A stretch of DNA of 64,000 bases from Arcticibacterium luteifluviistationis (GCF_003258705.1 NZ_CP029480.1:3720001-3784000); one strand, 5' to 3'; positions 28,469-38,492 are shown, counted from the stretch's first letter. A program made the numbers and translations. The notes: generated by a model not told the origin, from the sequence alone.

Positions 28469-29455
28469 ATGACAGACCAAGAACTAAAAGTTTCTGAACC
28501 TTTATTAATTGAGGATCCGCAGCGATTCGTCATATTTCCAATAAAGCACAATGATATATGGCAGTTTTACAAAAACGCTGAGGCCTCTTTTTGGACCGCG
28601 GAAGAGTTAGATTTATCTCAAGACTTAACAGATTGGGACAACCTAAACGATGGTGAAAGACACTTCATCTCAAATGTTTTAGCATTTTTTGCAGCTTCCG
28701 ATGGAATCGTAAATGAAAATCTGGCAGTTGATTTCATATCCAATGTACAGTATGCCGAAGCCAAATGCTTCTATGGTTTTCAGATTGCGATTGAAAACAT
28801 CCATGCCGAAGTATATTCTTTACTTATAGATACTTACATCAAAGACGATAAAGAAAAAGACAGATTGCTAAATGCAATGGAGCATATACCATGCGTTAAG
28901 AAAAAAGCAGACTGGGCTATGCGATGGATTGATAATGGAAATTTTGTAGAAAGACTCATAGCATTTGCTGTGGTAGAAGGCATCTTCTTTTCTGGCTCTT
29001 TCTGTTCTATATTTTGGCTAAAGAAAAGAGGTTTAATGCCAGGTTTGGCTTTCTCTAACGAATTAATTTCTAGGGATGAGGGAATGCACCGAGATTTCGC
29101 TTGCTTGCTTTATACAGACCACATCAAAAATCAGATGAAAGATGATGATGTTTATGACATCATTAAAGATGCTGTAGAGATTGAAAAAGAGTTTGTAAGC
29201 GACGCTCTTCCAGTTTCCCTAATAGGTATGAACTCCGTCCTGATGTGTCAATACATCGAATTTGTGGCTGACCACTTGTTAGAGCAATTGAACTTGAAAA
29301 AAATATATAACTCTAGCAATCCATTTGACTTTATGGAGTTAATATCACTACAAGGAAAAACTAATTTCTTTGAGAAACGCGTAGGAGAATATCAAAAAGC
29401 GGGTGTTACATCCGACAAAGAATCTCAGTCGTTTTCTCTAGACGAAGACTTTTAA
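28469..29455 (+). CDS. nrdB: class Ia ribonucleotide reductase small subunit, eukaryote-like
   Basis: A 328-residue diiron radical-generating subunit that supplies the radical for NTP-to-dNDP reduction. Metal ligands are recognisable in the helices carrying [19 protein letters not shown] and [10 protein letters not shown]; the radical Tyr is in [12 protein letters not shown]. The whole sequence resembles the animal/yeast R2 group more than E. coli NrdB. The C-terminal tail SFSLDEDF parallels the mammalian tail that docks on the large subunit. It is convergent with nrdA rather than in an operon with it, and is flanked by its own promoter and terminator. Confidence 0.95.
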   Translation: MTDQELKVSEPLLIEDPQRFVIFPIKHNDIWQFYKNAEASFWTAEELDLSQDLTDWDNLNDGERHFISNVLAFFAASDGIVNENLAVDFISNVQYAEAKCFYGFQIAIENIHAEVYSLLIDTYIKDDKEKDRLLNAMEHIPCVKKKADWAMRWIDNGNFVERLIAFAVVEGIFFSGSFCSIFWLKKRGLMPGLAFSNELISRDEGMHRDFACLLYTDHIKNQMKDDDVYDIIKDAVEIEKEFVSDALPVSLIGMNSVLMCQYIEFVADHLLEQLNLKKIYNSSNPFDFMELISLQGKTNFFEKRVGEYQKAGVTSDKESQSFSLDEDF

Positions 29456-29486
29456 TAACAGTTTATTTAAGGATCGAAAGAAAAGC

Positions 29487-29513
29487 GGGGTGGTATTACC
29501 ACCTCTTTTTTTA
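29487..29513 (+). terminator. intrinsic terminator of nrdB
   Basis: GGTGGT-ATT-ACCACC stem with extended G-U/G-C pairs at the base, followed by eight T. Confidence 0.92.
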
Positions 29514-29540
29514 TGTCAAGACCCTAGTTTTCAATTGGCA

Positions 29541-29573
29541 CAAAAAGAGAGCCCCGTCATATTGACAGGGCTC
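29541..29573 (-). terminator. intrinsic terminator of nrdA
   Basis: Arms GAGCCC / GGGCTC with an inner GTCA/TGAC stem (one mismatch) and a T-run on the minus strand. The two convergent nrd genes thus have separate back-to-back terminators in 150 bp. Confidence 0.9.
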
Positions 29574-29609
29574 ATTATAATACACGAAAGTCGAAATCAA
29601 GCTAAAATA

Positions 29610-32087
29610 TTAAGAACCGCACATCTCACAGTCATCAGGATTATCTAAAGAACATTGCATTGCGGCAAGCTTCTGTTCTTCTTCAGACATTTCTACAAAT
29701 GAACTTGCAGCTTTCGCCAATTCTTCATTTTTAACAGCATACTCCTTATAATCCAAAGGCTTTTCTTGAATTTTCTCTGTAGTAGGTTTTGTTTGCTGTA
29801 AAGCTTGCTTGTCTACCGTAAACTTAACGGCATCTACCGCTGCTTTAGTACGTAGGTAATACATTCCCGTCTTAAGACCCGCTTTCCATGCATAAAAGTG
29901 CATTGATGTAAGCTTACCAAAGTTAGGATCTTGCATGAAGATATTCATTGACTGACTTTGACAGATGTATGCACCTCTATCTGCCGCCATATCAATAATT
30001 ACTTTCTGCTTAATTTCCCATGAAGTTTTATATAAGTCCTTTAACTCTTGAGGAATATCATCAATATTCTGTATTGAGCCATTGGCCGCAATAAGCTTAT
30101 TCTTCATTCCTTCATTCCACATGTTAATCTTAACCAAGTCTCTTAAGAGGTGTTTATTTACAATAGCAAACTCACCTGAAAGAACTCTTCTAGAATAAAT
30201 GTTAGAAGTATAAGGCTCAAAACACTCATTGTTTCCAAGAATCTGGCTTGTAGAAGCAGTCGGCATTGGAGCTAACAGAAGCGAATTTCTTACACCATTC
30301 TTTATTACTTTCTTTCTCAAGTCTTCCCAGTCCCATCTGTTTGATTCTGGTTTCACATCCCACATATCAAATTGGAATATTCCTTTTGAAATTGGAGAGC
30401 CTTCCCATGTTTGATAGGTACCTTCTTCAATGGCTAATTCCATTGAGGTCTCCATAGAAGCATAGTAGATGGTCTCAAAAATCTCTTTATTCAATAACTG
30501 AGCTGCTTCAGAGTCAAAAGGCATTCTTAATTGAATGAAAGTATCTGCTAAGCCTTGGATACCTATTCCTATAGGTCTATGCCTCTTATTACTGTTTTCT
30601 GCCTCTATTACTGGGTAATAGTTAACATCTATAATCTTATTTAAATTACGAGTAACCACCTTAGTGATTTCGTAAAGTTTTTGATGATCAAACTTAATTC
30701 CATTACCAAAATCGTCCATTTCGACGTATTTAGGCAATGCAATAGAAGCCAAGTTACATACAGCCACCTCATCAGGAGAAGTAAACTCTATTATCTCGGT
30801 ACATAAGTTAGAAGACTTAATTGTACCTAGGTTTTTCTGGTTAGACTTCTTGTTACAGGCGTCTTTATATAAGATATATGGCGTACCCGTCTCTATTTGA
30901 GACTCTAATATTTTAAACCAAAGTTGCTGAGCTTTTACTTTCTTCCTTGCTTTTCCTTCAGACTCATACTTCTCATATAGCTTCACAAACTCATCTCCAT
31001 AAGTATCTGCTAAACCAGGACACTCATGTGGACAGAATAAAGACCATTCTGCGTCAGCCTCTACTCGTTTCATGAATAAATCAGAAATCCACATAGCGTA
31101 GAATAAATCTCTCGCTCTCATTTCTTCTTTACCATGATTCTTTCTCAAGTCAAGAAAATCATCTATATCTGCATGCCACGGTGATAAATAAATAGCAAAT
31201 GACCCTTTACGTTTTCCACCCCCTTGGTCCACATATCTGGCTGTATCATTATACACACGAAGCATAGGCACGATACCATTTGACGTTCCGTTAGTTCCTT
31301 TAATATAAGCCCCCTTTGCTCTTACATTATGGATAGAAAGTCCTATTCCCCCGGCTGATTGAGAGATTTTGGCACATTGCTTAAGTGTATCATAAATACC
31401 ATCAATGCTATCATCTTTCATGGTTAACAAGAAACATGATGATAACTGAGGCTTAGGTGTTCCTGCATTAAATAATGTAGGTGTGGCATGTGTAAACCAT
31501 CTGTCAGAAAGAAGCTCGTAAGTTTCTAATACTCGCTCTATTTCTTCCCCATGAATACCCACGGCTACCCTCATCAGCATGTGCTGAGGACGCTCCACTA
31601 TCTTACCATTAAGTTTAAGTAGGTAAGATTTCTCTAATGTTTTATATCCGAAATAATCATAACCATAGTCACGATCATAAATTATAGTAGAATCTAGTAA
31701 GGCGGCATTTTTCTGAATTACCTTCCAAACATCTTTTGCTATTAGTGATGCATTTTCACCTGTCTTAGGATCCACGTATTGATAAAGCAACTTCATAGTA
31801 CCTGAAAAAGATTTCAAAGTATTCTTATGAAGATTCGATATCGCAACTCTAGCTGCCAACTGAGCATAATCAGGATGCTTTGTTGTCATTGAAGCTGCTG
31901 TTTCAGCTGCTAAGCTATCAAGCTGAGATGTAGATACCCCGTCATATATCCCAGAAACCACTTTCATGGCAACTTCTACAGGTTGTACAAAATTGGGATC
32001 TAGACCGTAGCAGAGTCTTTCGATTCGGGCCGTTACTTTGTCAAACTTTACCGATTCTCGGCGTCCGTCTCTTTTGATTACATACAT
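29610..32087 (-). CDS. nrdA: class Ia ribonucleotide reductase large subunit, eukaryote-like
   Basis: An 825-residue catalytic subunit that reduces ribonucleoside diphosphates. An N-terminal ATP-cone (residues ~1-90, opening [20 protein letters not shown]) gives allosteric control. Active-site Cys are in QLSSCFLL and AVCNLAS, with the NLCTEIIEF loop between. The barrel and C-terminus continue to a redox pair near CEMCGS. Like nrdB it resembles the eukaryotic R1 group. Its upstream region (32088-32524) carries two DnaA boxes, so transcription may be tied to replication. Confidence 0.96.
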   Translation of the reverse strand: MYVIKRDGRRESVKFDKVTARIERLCYGLDPNFVQPVEVAMKVVSGIYDGVSTSQLDSLAAETAASMTTKHPDYAQLAARVAISNLHKNTLKSFSGTMKLLYQYVDPKTGENASLIAKDVWKVIQKNAALLDSTIIYDRDYGYDYFGYKTLEKSYLLKLNGKIVERPQHMLMRVAVGIHGEEIERVLETYELLSDRWFTHATPTLFNAGTPKPQLSSCFLLTMKDDSIDGIYDTLKQCAKISQSAGGIGLSIHNVRAKGAYIKGTNGTSNGIVPMLRVYNDTARYVDQGGGKRKGSFAIYLSPWHADIDDFLDLRKNHGKEEMRARDLFYAMWISDLFMKRVEADAEWSLFCPHECPGLADTYGDEFVKLYEKYESEGKARKKVKAQQLWFKILESQIETGTPYILYKDACNKKSNQKNLGTIKSSNLCTEIIEFTSPDEVAVCNLASIALPKYVEMDDFGNGIKFDHQKLYEITKVVTRNLNKIIDVNYYPVIEAENSNKRHRPIGIGIQGLADTFIQLRMPFDSEAAQLLNKEIFETIYYASMETSMELAIEEGTYQTWEGSPISKGIFQFDMWDVKPESNRWDWEDLRKKVIKNGVRNSLLLAPMPTASTSQILGNNECFEPYTSNIYSRRVLSGEFAIVNKHLLRDLVKINMWNEGMKNKLIAANGSIQNIDDIPQELKDLYKTSWEIKQKVIIDMAADRGAYICQSQSMNIFMQDPNFGKLTSMHFYAWKAGLKTGMYYLRTKAAVDAVKFTVDKQALQQTKPTTEKIQEKPLDYKEYAVKNEELAKAASSFVEMSEEEQKLAAMQCSLDNPDDCEMCGS

Positions 32088-32322
32088 AGTTCAAAAATAA
32101 TTTTAGGGGTATATAAGAAAGATATTCAAGTTAACTTATTGTCAAGAAATTGTTAACCTTCGATTATCTAGATTACAAAATAAATGAGAATTTGAGGTAA
32201 AAAAAAGTGTCAGTTTGTTAGGATTTTTATCAATTGTCAAATTTTACAAGTGCGTTTTTTTGTAGCCCTTTATTATCAAGGATTTAAAACTTCTGGGCAA
32301 TTAGAATAGTACTATTCTAAAG

Positions 32323-32331
32323 TTATCCACA
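32323..32331 (+). promoter_or_regulatory. perfect DnaA box TTATCCACA
   Basis: Exact match to the DnaA consensus on the + strand, directly next to the 20-bp palindrome ending at 32320. Confidence 0.7.
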
Positions 32332-32491
32332 TTTTTAACCCTCTGAAAACTCAAGCTTATCTATCAAACATATTTTATAGGCGGAAAGCCTAAATAACAC
32401 GTTTTATGCTCTTTACCCTCTAAATGTAAAGTATTTTTTTTAGAACTTTCAAATATTTTTGAAAATTATTTAGGCAATCGTCTAATTAATT

Positions 32492-32500
32492 TGTGGATAA
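32492..32500 (-). promoter_or_regulatory. perfect DnaA box TTATCCACA (minus strand)
   Basis: The + strand reads TGTGGATAA; 160 bases from the other box and in opposite orientation. Confidence 0.7.
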
Positions 32501-32524
32501 GTATCAAACCCATCATTATACGTA

Positions 32525-33199
32525 TCAATCATTACATTCCATTAGGAATAGTTTGCCTTTTTCAAATTTCACACTCATCAGACCATCTTTTTCAACCTCA
32601 TTGCTATTCCCAAGCCGCAAGCCTATTTCCAGGGTCTCACTATCTAACTGATATTTCAAATTAGAAGTTTCAATTTTCTCAGCCTTCGGTACAGGAATTA
32701 GTGAAATAACAGTTCCAGCCTTATACCATTTCTCAAATTTGGTCACACCAGGCTCTAGAGGGATGATTTTAGAGTAATCATCTAGCATCACAAGTTTAAT
32801 TTTAGAATTGTACTTTATCAAGTTTAAAAGGTTCGCAATCGTGTGGTCCATTCTTCTCCCTGTAGCCCAAAGTATATTTACCGCAGGAAAACCTTTCTCT
32901 ATCAAAAACTCAATTCCTTTTTCTAAGTCTGTTTTATCTTGGTCTGGTGTATGGACTATTTCTATAGGAAACTGCTCTTCCTTAATCTTATCCACTTTTA
33001 CTCCACCCTTGTCAAAATCGCCTAATAATACATCCACTTTGATGCCTAAGCTCAAAACGCGGTCAATGGCTCCGTCTAACACCACCACATATGGCGACCA
33101 GCCCAAAAGCTCCTCCATGAGTTCAAACTTACAGGCCGCTCCATTAGCTATCAACAAAGCTGGCTCCTGTTTATCTTTTACAATATGATGCGATGACAT
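32525..33199 (-). CDS. thiN: thiamine pyrophosphokinase
   Basis: A 224-residue cytoplasmic enzyme that pyrophosphorylates thiamine to the cofactor TPP using ATP. Family marks are GDFDKGG, the HTPDQDKTDLEKGIE segment with its DKTD metal site, and ATGRRMDHTIAN. The last ~80 residues match the C-terminal thiamine-binding beta domain (MLDDYSKIIPLEPG, then VISLIPVP). It follows the LolA-like gene on the same strand but is separated from it by a terminator, so it must have its own promoter within 33200-33254. Confidence 0.92.
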   Translation of the reverse strand: MSSHHIVKDKQEPALLIANGAACKFELMEELLGWSPYVVVLDGAIDRVLSLGIKVDVLLGDFDKGGVKVDKIKEEQFPIEIVHTPDQDKTDLEKGIEFLIEKGFPAVNILWATGRRMDHTIANLLNLIKYNSKIKLVMLDDYSKIIPLEPGVTKFEKWYKAGTVISLIPVPKAEKIETSNLKYQLDSETLEIGLRLGNSNEVEKDGLMSVKFEKGKLFLMECND

Positions 33200-33254
33200 T
33201 TTAAGAAATTAAGATTAACCTTTAGCTAATTTAGAAATTAGCATCTAAATCAAA

Positions 33255-33286
33255 GAAAAATGCTCACACTTTTCAGCGTGAGCATT
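33255..33286 (-). terminator. intrinsic terminator of the LolA-like gene
   Basis: Nine-base arms AATGCTCAC / GTGAGCATT enclose a ten-nt loop; a T-run follows on the minus strand. Confidence 0.9.
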
Positions 33287-33310
33287 CTATAAAATATTTT
33301 TTAGCGAAAC

Positions 33311-33955
33311 CTATCTCAAGTCCACCACCTCTACACCAGGGTGCTTGGCAGTATTGAAACTAAAGAAGCTATCTGCCAAAGTTACGTTTGGACTAAACTT
33401 CACGATGTCAAAGGCTGTTACCTTGCCAGATCCGTCTGTTAGTTTCCAGCTCTTTATTTCTTTGGTAGACTTACTTACGCCTATTTCTACTTTCTGAATA
33501 TTGCCATTACCTTTTAAAGGGATTAGCTCTATCAAATCACAAGAAACGCCACCAATAGTACCAGTTCCTTTGTGTGTGTATTTATATCCTTTTTTATAAA
33601 TGGTATATATATTCGCTGGAGAAAACTGAGAATCCTCACTGGCGTCATACTCTGTTACGTTTACTTCATTGGTCTCTTCTACGTAAGAATAAATCTCAGA
33701 GCCGTTATTGTAAATTTCTTGGCCAGCCATATTTAGTTTAAACTTCACCCCTTTGACAGCTATGCTGCCCGTACGAACACGTCCTTTTTTACCACTTGCA
33801 CTAATTGCTCCATAGGAGAAACTGGCCGTAAAACTCTTCATGTTTTTATATTTAGAGCTCATTGCATCTAAAACTGCACCTGCCTTAGCATCTTGAGCAC
33901 TTGCTCCGAAATTAATCAAAAGCAAAAAGGCCAATAAAACCTGTATTTTTTTCAT
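33311..33955 (-). CDS. LolA-like periplasmic lipoprotein carrier
   Basis: A 214-residue exported protein with signal peptide (ending NFGASAQ). The mature part has the LolA/LolB half-barrel pattern: a first helix with MSSKYKNMKSFTASFSY, repeated amphipathic strands such as GSIAVKGVKFKLNMAGQ and a terminal strand VDLR. It would ferry lipoproteins from the inner to the outer membrane. A -7-like TAATTTTG (minus strand, 34015-34022) lies 60 bases upstream. It follows ftsK on the same strand after a 108-bp gap. Confidence 0.87.
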   Translation of the reverse strand: MKKIQVLLAFLLLINFGASAQDAKAGAVLDAMSSKYKNMKSFTASFSYGAISASGKKGRVRTGSIAVKGVKFKLNMAGQEIYNNGSEIYSYVEETNEVNVTEYDASEDSQFSPANIYTIYKKGYKYTHKGTGTIGGVSCDLIELIPLKGNGNIQKVEIGVSKSTKEIKSWKLTDGSGKVTAFDIVKFSPNVTLADSFFSFNTAKHPGVEVVDLR

Positions 33956-34063
33956 TCTATATAATTAAACAATGAGCAAAAGACCATTCTGTAATGGCTC
34001 TGCCAAATTGGACACAAAATTAGCAGAAAAGTTTAAGACCGAATTGTTAATAAGTCTTTAATG

Positions 34064-36490
34064 TCATTTCTCTCGCTTTAAACCCCTCAATACTTCTTCC
34101 AAGTGTGTCATGTCTTTAACTAAGACTTCACGGGCCTTACTTCCTTCAAAAGGCCCTACAATTCCTGCCCCTTCTAATTGGTCAATAATTCTCCCTGCTC
34201 TGTTATAGCCCAGTTTCATTTTTCTTTGAATCAATGAAGTACTTCCTTGCTGAAAAGTAACCAAAACTCTAGCCGCATCATCAAACATGACATCTAGCTG
34301 TGTAGGGTCAAAATCCAAAATATCTGGTTCATCATCACCAAAAAACTCAGGTAACATATACGCAGACTCGTAGCCACGCTGCTCTCCTATATAATCACAT
34401 ATACTTTCTATCTCTGGTGTGTCTACAAAAGGGCACTGCAATCTGACCATGTCTGAGCCCATAGATAAAAGCATATCTCCATTACCAACCAATTGATCTG
34501 CACCGCCAGTATCTAAAATGGTACGCGAATCTACTTTTGCGGTTACCTTAAATGAAATTCTGGCTGGAAAGTTGGCTTTAATCAAACCTGTAATTACATT
34601 GACGGAAGGTCGCTGGGTAGCTACAATTAAGTGTATCCCAATTGCTCTGGCCAACTGAGCCAAACGAGCTATAGGCTGCTCCACTTCTTTACCAGCCGTC
34701 ATCATCAAATCTGCCAACTCATCAATCACCAAGACGATGTATGGCAAATACCTGTTTCCTTTTTCCGGGTTCAGTTTCCTTTTGGTAAACTTGGCATTAT
34801 ACTCCCTAATATTTCTTACACCAGCATCTTTAAGAAGGTTGTATCTATTATCCATCTCTATACAAAGCGAATTCAAGGTATAAATAACCTTTTTAGTATC
34901 GGTGATAATAGCATCTTCTGCATTTGGAAGTGTGGCCAAGAAATGCCTTTCAATTTTATTAAAAAGAGATAGCTCCACTTTTTTAGGATCTACCATCACA
35001 AACTTCACTTCTGAAGGGTGCTTTTTATATAAAAGAGATGCCAAAATAACATTGATACCAACCGATTTCCCTTGCCCCGTGGCACCCGCCATCATAAGGT
35101 GAGGCATTTTAGCTAAATCCGATATAAAGATTTCATTGGCAATAGTCTTTCCTAAAACTATTGGCAACTCATATTTACAGTTTTGAAATTTTTCACCACC
35201 AAAAACCGATTTCACAGAAACCATTTCTCTGTTTTTATTTGGCACCTCTATCCCAATAGTACCTTTCCCTGGCATTGGGGCTATAATTCTAATTCCTAGT
35301 GCTGCTAAGTTTAGGGCAATGTCGTCTTCAAGATTTTTAATCTTAGATATTCTTACGCCTGCTTCTGGTACAATCTCATACAGTGTTACCGTAGGTCCAA
35401 TAGTGGCTTTGATAGAAGAAATCCCTATAGAGAAATTCTTCATGGTCTCCACAATGTTTATCTTATTGGCCTCTAGCTCTTCTTGAGAAACCTTTCCGCC
35501 ACTCATACCGCTATGGTCGGCCAGTAAACTAATTGGTGGATACATATAAGAAGACAGGTCTAATTTTGGGTCATAGGGCCCAAATTCCTCTAAATCCTTA
35601 TTATCATCGTTATCTTCTATTAAAAAGCTATTTTCTTTTTCGGCTACTTCTAAGGCAATTTCTTCTTCTACTTTTTTGACCGGCTCTTCTTCCTTTTCAA
35701 AGTTTTCTACGCTAAAGGCAATGCCGCCATCAAAAGGTTTTGCCGGAAGACTATCTGGCTCTTTTACTACTGGAAGTGTTTCTTCTACCTCTTTCTCTAC
35801 AACCGTTGGCTCTACCCTTGGTGTAACTTCATTAACAGTCTCACCTTCTTCCTCCTTATCAGATTTCTTTAAGAAATAATCGTCAATTTGAGTTAGGCCA
35901 TGGAAAAACACCAACCATAAAAACAAAACCAAGACTATCAATAAAATGCTTCCCCAGCCCATAAGGTGACTTAAAGATTTGTTTAACTGATAACCTATAC
36001 CTCCGCTTATTTCTCCTTCACCAAGGTTAAACTGAAAAACGAAGTAGCCTAGAAAAATGGAAATAAACAGTACATAAAAGATACTGCCTTTGGCAAACCT
36101 ATTTAGATTAACCTCAAATAAGTCTTGCTGAAAAACAAGCCTAAATGCCGACAAGAAAATGATAGGTATTAAACCGAATGCGGCATAGCCAAACCATTTG
36201 AAAATAAAATAATGCGAAATAAAAGCTCCTAAAACCCCCAATGAGTTCTCCGCTTTTTTGCTACTATTTTCAATAGCAGTTCTGAAGTTTTTTTGAACCA
36301 AATCTTGGTCTGCCTCTCCCGTAAATAAATACGAAACGAAGGCTATCAACATCACTAAGGAAATAATGAGGAAAAAGACACCGCAAATAAGCTCTAGCTG
36401 AGCAGCCGATATTCCAAACGAACCCTCTTTCTTAGGAGACTTACGTTCTTTAGTTGGGGCCGATTTTTTCTTTCTGAAAGTTTTAGCCAT
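34064..36490 (-). CDS. ftsK: DNA translocase FtsK/SpoIIIE
   Basis: An 808-residue septum-located motor that clears chromosome termini during division. Four hydrophobic segments lie in the first ~200 residues, then an acidic, Glu/Val/Pro-rich linker (~215-310), then the RecA-like motor with Walker A GATGQGKS near 468 and a Walker B VLVIDELADL. The SVNVITGLIKANFPARISF stretch is the classic FtsK signature. The C-terminal gamma winged helix (GSTSLIQRKMKLGYNRAGRI) reads KOPS motifs. A minus-strand -7-like TAATTTTG lies at 36520-36527. Confidence 0.96.
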   Translation of the reverse strand: MAKTFRKKKSAPTKERKSPKKEGSFGISAAQLELICGVFFLIISLVMLIAFVSYLFTGEADQDLVQKNFRTAIENSSKKAENSLGVLGAFISHYFIFKWFGYAAFGLIPIIFLSAFRLVFQQDLFEVNLNRFAKGSIFYVLFISIFLGYFVFQFNLGEGEISGGIGYQLNKSLSHLMGWGSILLIVLVLFLWLVFFHGLTQIDDYFLKKSDKEEEGETVNEVTPRVEPTVVEKEVEETLPVVKEPDSLPAKPFDGGIAFSVENFEKEEEPVKKVEEEIALEVAEKENSFLIEDNDDNKDLEEFGPYDPKLDLSSYMYPPISLLADHSGMSGGKVSQEELEANKINIVETMKNFSIGISSIKATIGPTVTLYEIVPEAGVRISKIKNLEDDIALNLAALGIRIIAPMPGKGTIGIEVPNKNREMVSVKSVFGGEKFQNCKYELPIVLGKTIANEIFISDLAKMPHLMMAGATGQGKSVGINVILASLLYKKHPSEVKFVMVDPKKVELSLFNKIERHFLATLPNAEDAIITDTKKVIYTLNSLCIEMDNRYNLLKDAGVRNIREYNAKFTKRKLNPEKGNRYLPYIVLVIDELADLMMTAGKEVEQPIARLAQLARAIGIHLIVATQRPSVNVITGLIKANFPARISFKVTAKVDSRTILDTGGADQLVGNGDMLLSMGSDMVRLQCPFVDTPEIESICDYIGEQRGYESAYMLPEFFGDDEPDILDFDPTQLDVMFDDAARVLVTFQQGSTSLIQRKMKLGYNRAGRIIDQLEGAGIVGPFEGSKAREVLVKDMTHLEEVLRGLKREK

Positions 36491-36732
36491 TGTATTTTTT
36501 TAGAAAAGCAATTAAAGTACAAAATTAACAAAAAATGCTTGGATGAAGTATAAACAAGAAATAGAAACCCTTTGCCCTATTTTTTCACAAAAGATGATTA
36601 AAAGGTAGCAAAGTTGAGTTGGTATTGCAAAACCAATTATTGATAAGTTAACATGGAAAAACTCTATACTCGGCTTAAAATGTAATACTTAAACATTTAT
36701 CTCTGAACGTATAAATCCAGAAAATAAAACTT

Positions 36733-37247
36733 ATGAAACTTTTCATTAATCCAAAAACCCAAATCCTTCTAGCATTGAGCATTATTTACCTGGGGGCAAT
36801 AAGTTGTAGTCAAAAAGAGGTAAAACCTGAGTATAACAGAATTATGAATTCCGACCTTTAGGAAATACTCGTATTGATTTGATTGTTCAAGACCAAGTTT
36901 CAGGTGTTAACCGATTTGATACTTCTAACAATGCCAATTGGACAATTGAACAAATAAAAATTGAACAGATTCTTGCTTCAGGAGAGCTATCGGCACCAGT
37001 TCAAATGCCTGAAGTAATCACCACAGGAAAAGGCAAAATGCTGGTTTTAATAACATCGCGGAGCTATGCTTTTGATGAGGGTTTTTCAAAAATTAAAGTC
37101 AGCTGGCCCGACAATACCTCAGATATATTTAAAATTCATTTTGAAGATGCTGAGATAGACAATAGAATTACAACAATAGACATGAATGAAGAGCCCATCT
37201 GGCCAGCCAAGAACGATACTAGAACTAATTCCATCATAAATAAGTGA
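36733..37247 (+). pseudogene. frameshifted lipoprotein gene of unknown function
   Basis: An ATG at 36733 opens a good lipoprotein signal (IYLGAISC, Cys at residue 26) but the frame stops at TAG 36859-36861. A second open frame, shifted by -1 relative to the first, is open from 36837 to the stop at 37247. Its reading NYEFRPLGNTRIDLIVQDQ continues as a plausible mature domain of ~130 residues. The two together read as one protein that needs a -1 shift (or a missing base) between 36837 and 36858. The mature part is not recognised. The shift may be a real inactivation, a sequencing error or, less likely, recoding. The spacer 36491-36732 shows no other gene. Confidence 0.65.
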
Positions 37248-37289
37248 TTAGGTGGATTAGAGTTCATCTCACCACATTTGGGAAAAGGC

Positions 37290-38102
37290 TTAAACAGAAA
37301 TGGCCTTTCTAATCCTAACCAATTCCTCCAATAAAGCTTCCAAATTGTCTAAATGCAGCATATTAGCTCCGTCGGACTTGGCATTGGCAGGGTCTGGGTG
37401 AGTCTCTATAAATAGGCCGTCTGCTCCTACGGCTATAGCGGCCTTGGCAATTGTTCCTATCAATTCTGGGCTTCCGCCTGTAACACCAGAAGTTTGATTT
37501 GGTCTTTGAAGAGAATGCGTACAATCCATTATTACAGGTACATCAAACTTTTTCATATCAATGATGTTTCTATAATCTACCACCAAGTCTGAATAGCCAA
37601 AAGAATTGCCACGCTCTGTAAGCATCACATTGGCGTCAGGATTTTCTTGCAAAACTTTTTCCACCGCAAAACCCATAGAGGCACCAGACATAAATTGACC
37701 TTTTTTGATATTTACAGCCTTACCAGTCTTAGCCGCGGCGGCCAAAAGTTCAGTTTGTCTACATAAAAAAGCAGGAATTTGTAAAACGTCAACATATTCT
37801 GCCGCCAAAGCTGCTTCATAAGTCTCGTGAATATCCGTTACCGTAGAAATATTGAAAGTTTTTCCAATATCACCCAAAATCTTCAAAGCCTTCTCATCTC
37901 CAATCCCTGTGAAAGAGTCAGCTTTTGTCCTGTTCGCTTTTCTATAACTACCTTTAAATATGAGTGGTATCTCCAATTTGTCTGTAATTTTGACAATTTT
38001 CTCAGCAATTGAGAAAGCGAGGTCGCGGCCCTCGATGGCACAAGGACCTGCTAAAAGAAAGAAGTTATTCGAGCTGTATTTTTTTGTAAAAAGGCTTTCC
38101 AT
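37290..38102 (-). CDS. kdsA: 3-deoxy-8-phosphooctulonate synthase
   Basis: A 270-residue enzyme that condenses arabinose 5-phosphate with PEP to form Kdo-8-phosphate for the LPS core. Family marks: LLAGPCAIEGRD at the start, FKGSYRKANRT, QIPAFLCRQTELL, NIKKGQFM, TERGNSFGYSDLVVDYR and DCTHSLQRP. No Cys metal ligand is obvious at the usual position of the metal-dependent class, so metal dependence is undecided. It is divergent from acpP. Confidence 0.95.
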   Translation of the reverse strand: MESLFTKKYSSNNFFLLAGPCAIEGRDLAFSIAEKIVKITDKLEIPLIFKGSYRKANRTKADSFTGIGDEKALKILGDIGKTFNISTVTDIHETYEAALAAEYVDVLQIPAFLCRQTELLAAAAKTGKAVNIKKGQFMSGASMGFAVEKVLQENPDANVMLTERGNSFGYSDLVVDYRNIIDMKKFDVPVIMDCTHSLQRPNQTSGVTGGSPELIGTIAKAAIAVGADGLFIETHPDPANAKSDGANMLHLDNLEALLEELVRIRKAISV

Positions 38103-38177
38103 GATGTTTTTAGACCGTTTTTAATTGTATATTACAAATGTCATCATTGTTAAGGAAATCAAAAAACCAATGGGTAT

Positions 38178-38209
38178 TTTGTTGGTTTCAGAAAAATAAA
38201 TTTTCTTTG
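38178..38209 (+). promoter_or_regulatory. Bacteroidota-type promoter of acpP
   Basis: TTTG at 38178-38181, a 20-nt spacer and TTTCTTTG at 38202-38209 (seven of eight to TAnnTTTG). Leader of ~25 nt before the ATG at 38239. Confidence 0.6.
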
Positions 38210-38238
38210 CAGTGATTTAAACCAAAAACATTGTAATA

Positions 38239-38475
38239 ATGTCAGATATCGCATCGAAAGTAACGAAAATTATTGTTGAAAAATTAGGCGTTGAAGAGTC
38301 AGAAGTGACTGTTGAGGCTTCTTTCACAAACGATTTAGGAGCAGATTCTCTTGATACAGTTGAACTTATCATGGAATTTGAAAAGGAATTCAATGTTTCT
38401 ATTCCAGACGATCAAGCAGAGAATATCCAGACAGTAGGTCAGGCTATTTCTTATTTAGAAGATAACACTAAGTAA
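38239..38475 (+). CDS. acpP: acyl carrier protein
   Basis: A 78-residue acidic protein that carries growing fatty acids on a phosphopantetheine arm. The attachment Ser37 is in [18 protein letters not shown], followed by the typical [16 protein letters not shown] helix pair. It is the first gene of an acpP-fabF-rnc run shared by many bacteria. A hairpin with a T-run lies between it and fabF, which may set acpP output higher than that of fabF. Confidence 0.98.
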   Translation: MSDIASKVTKIIVEKLGVEESEVTVEASFTNDLGADSLDTVELIMEFEKEFNVSIPDDQAENIQTVGQAISYLEDNTK

Positions 38476-38492
38476 TTTTCTTAATACATTTT

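Larger units (their letters stand above)
32088..32524. other. 437-bp non-coding region with palindromes and DnaA boxes (nrdA upstream)
   Basis: An AT-rich gap between thiN and nrdA with no credible gene. It holds a perfect 20-bp palindrome at 32301-32320 (half TTAGAATAGT), a DnaA box two bases later, a 5-bp inverted repeat at 32378-32392 (TAGGC/GCCTA), a 7-bp-armed palindrome at 32447-32464 (TTTCAAA/TTTGAAA) and a second DnaA box in the opposite orientation. No convincing nrdA promoter was found; a CAAACATA -7-like match at 32365-32372 on the minus strand has no -33 partner. Confidence 0.6.

Noticed and set aside
32989-32997. TTATCCACT, a one-mismatch DnaA box inside thiN
   Set aside because: Single imperfect match within coding sequence; counts as chance until shown to cluster with the boxes at 32.3-32.5 kb.
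36859-36861. RF2-like CTT-TAG +1 recoding at the end of the first lipoprotein frame
   Set aside because: The +1 frame meets a stop within a few codons; only a -1 shift joins the second open frame.
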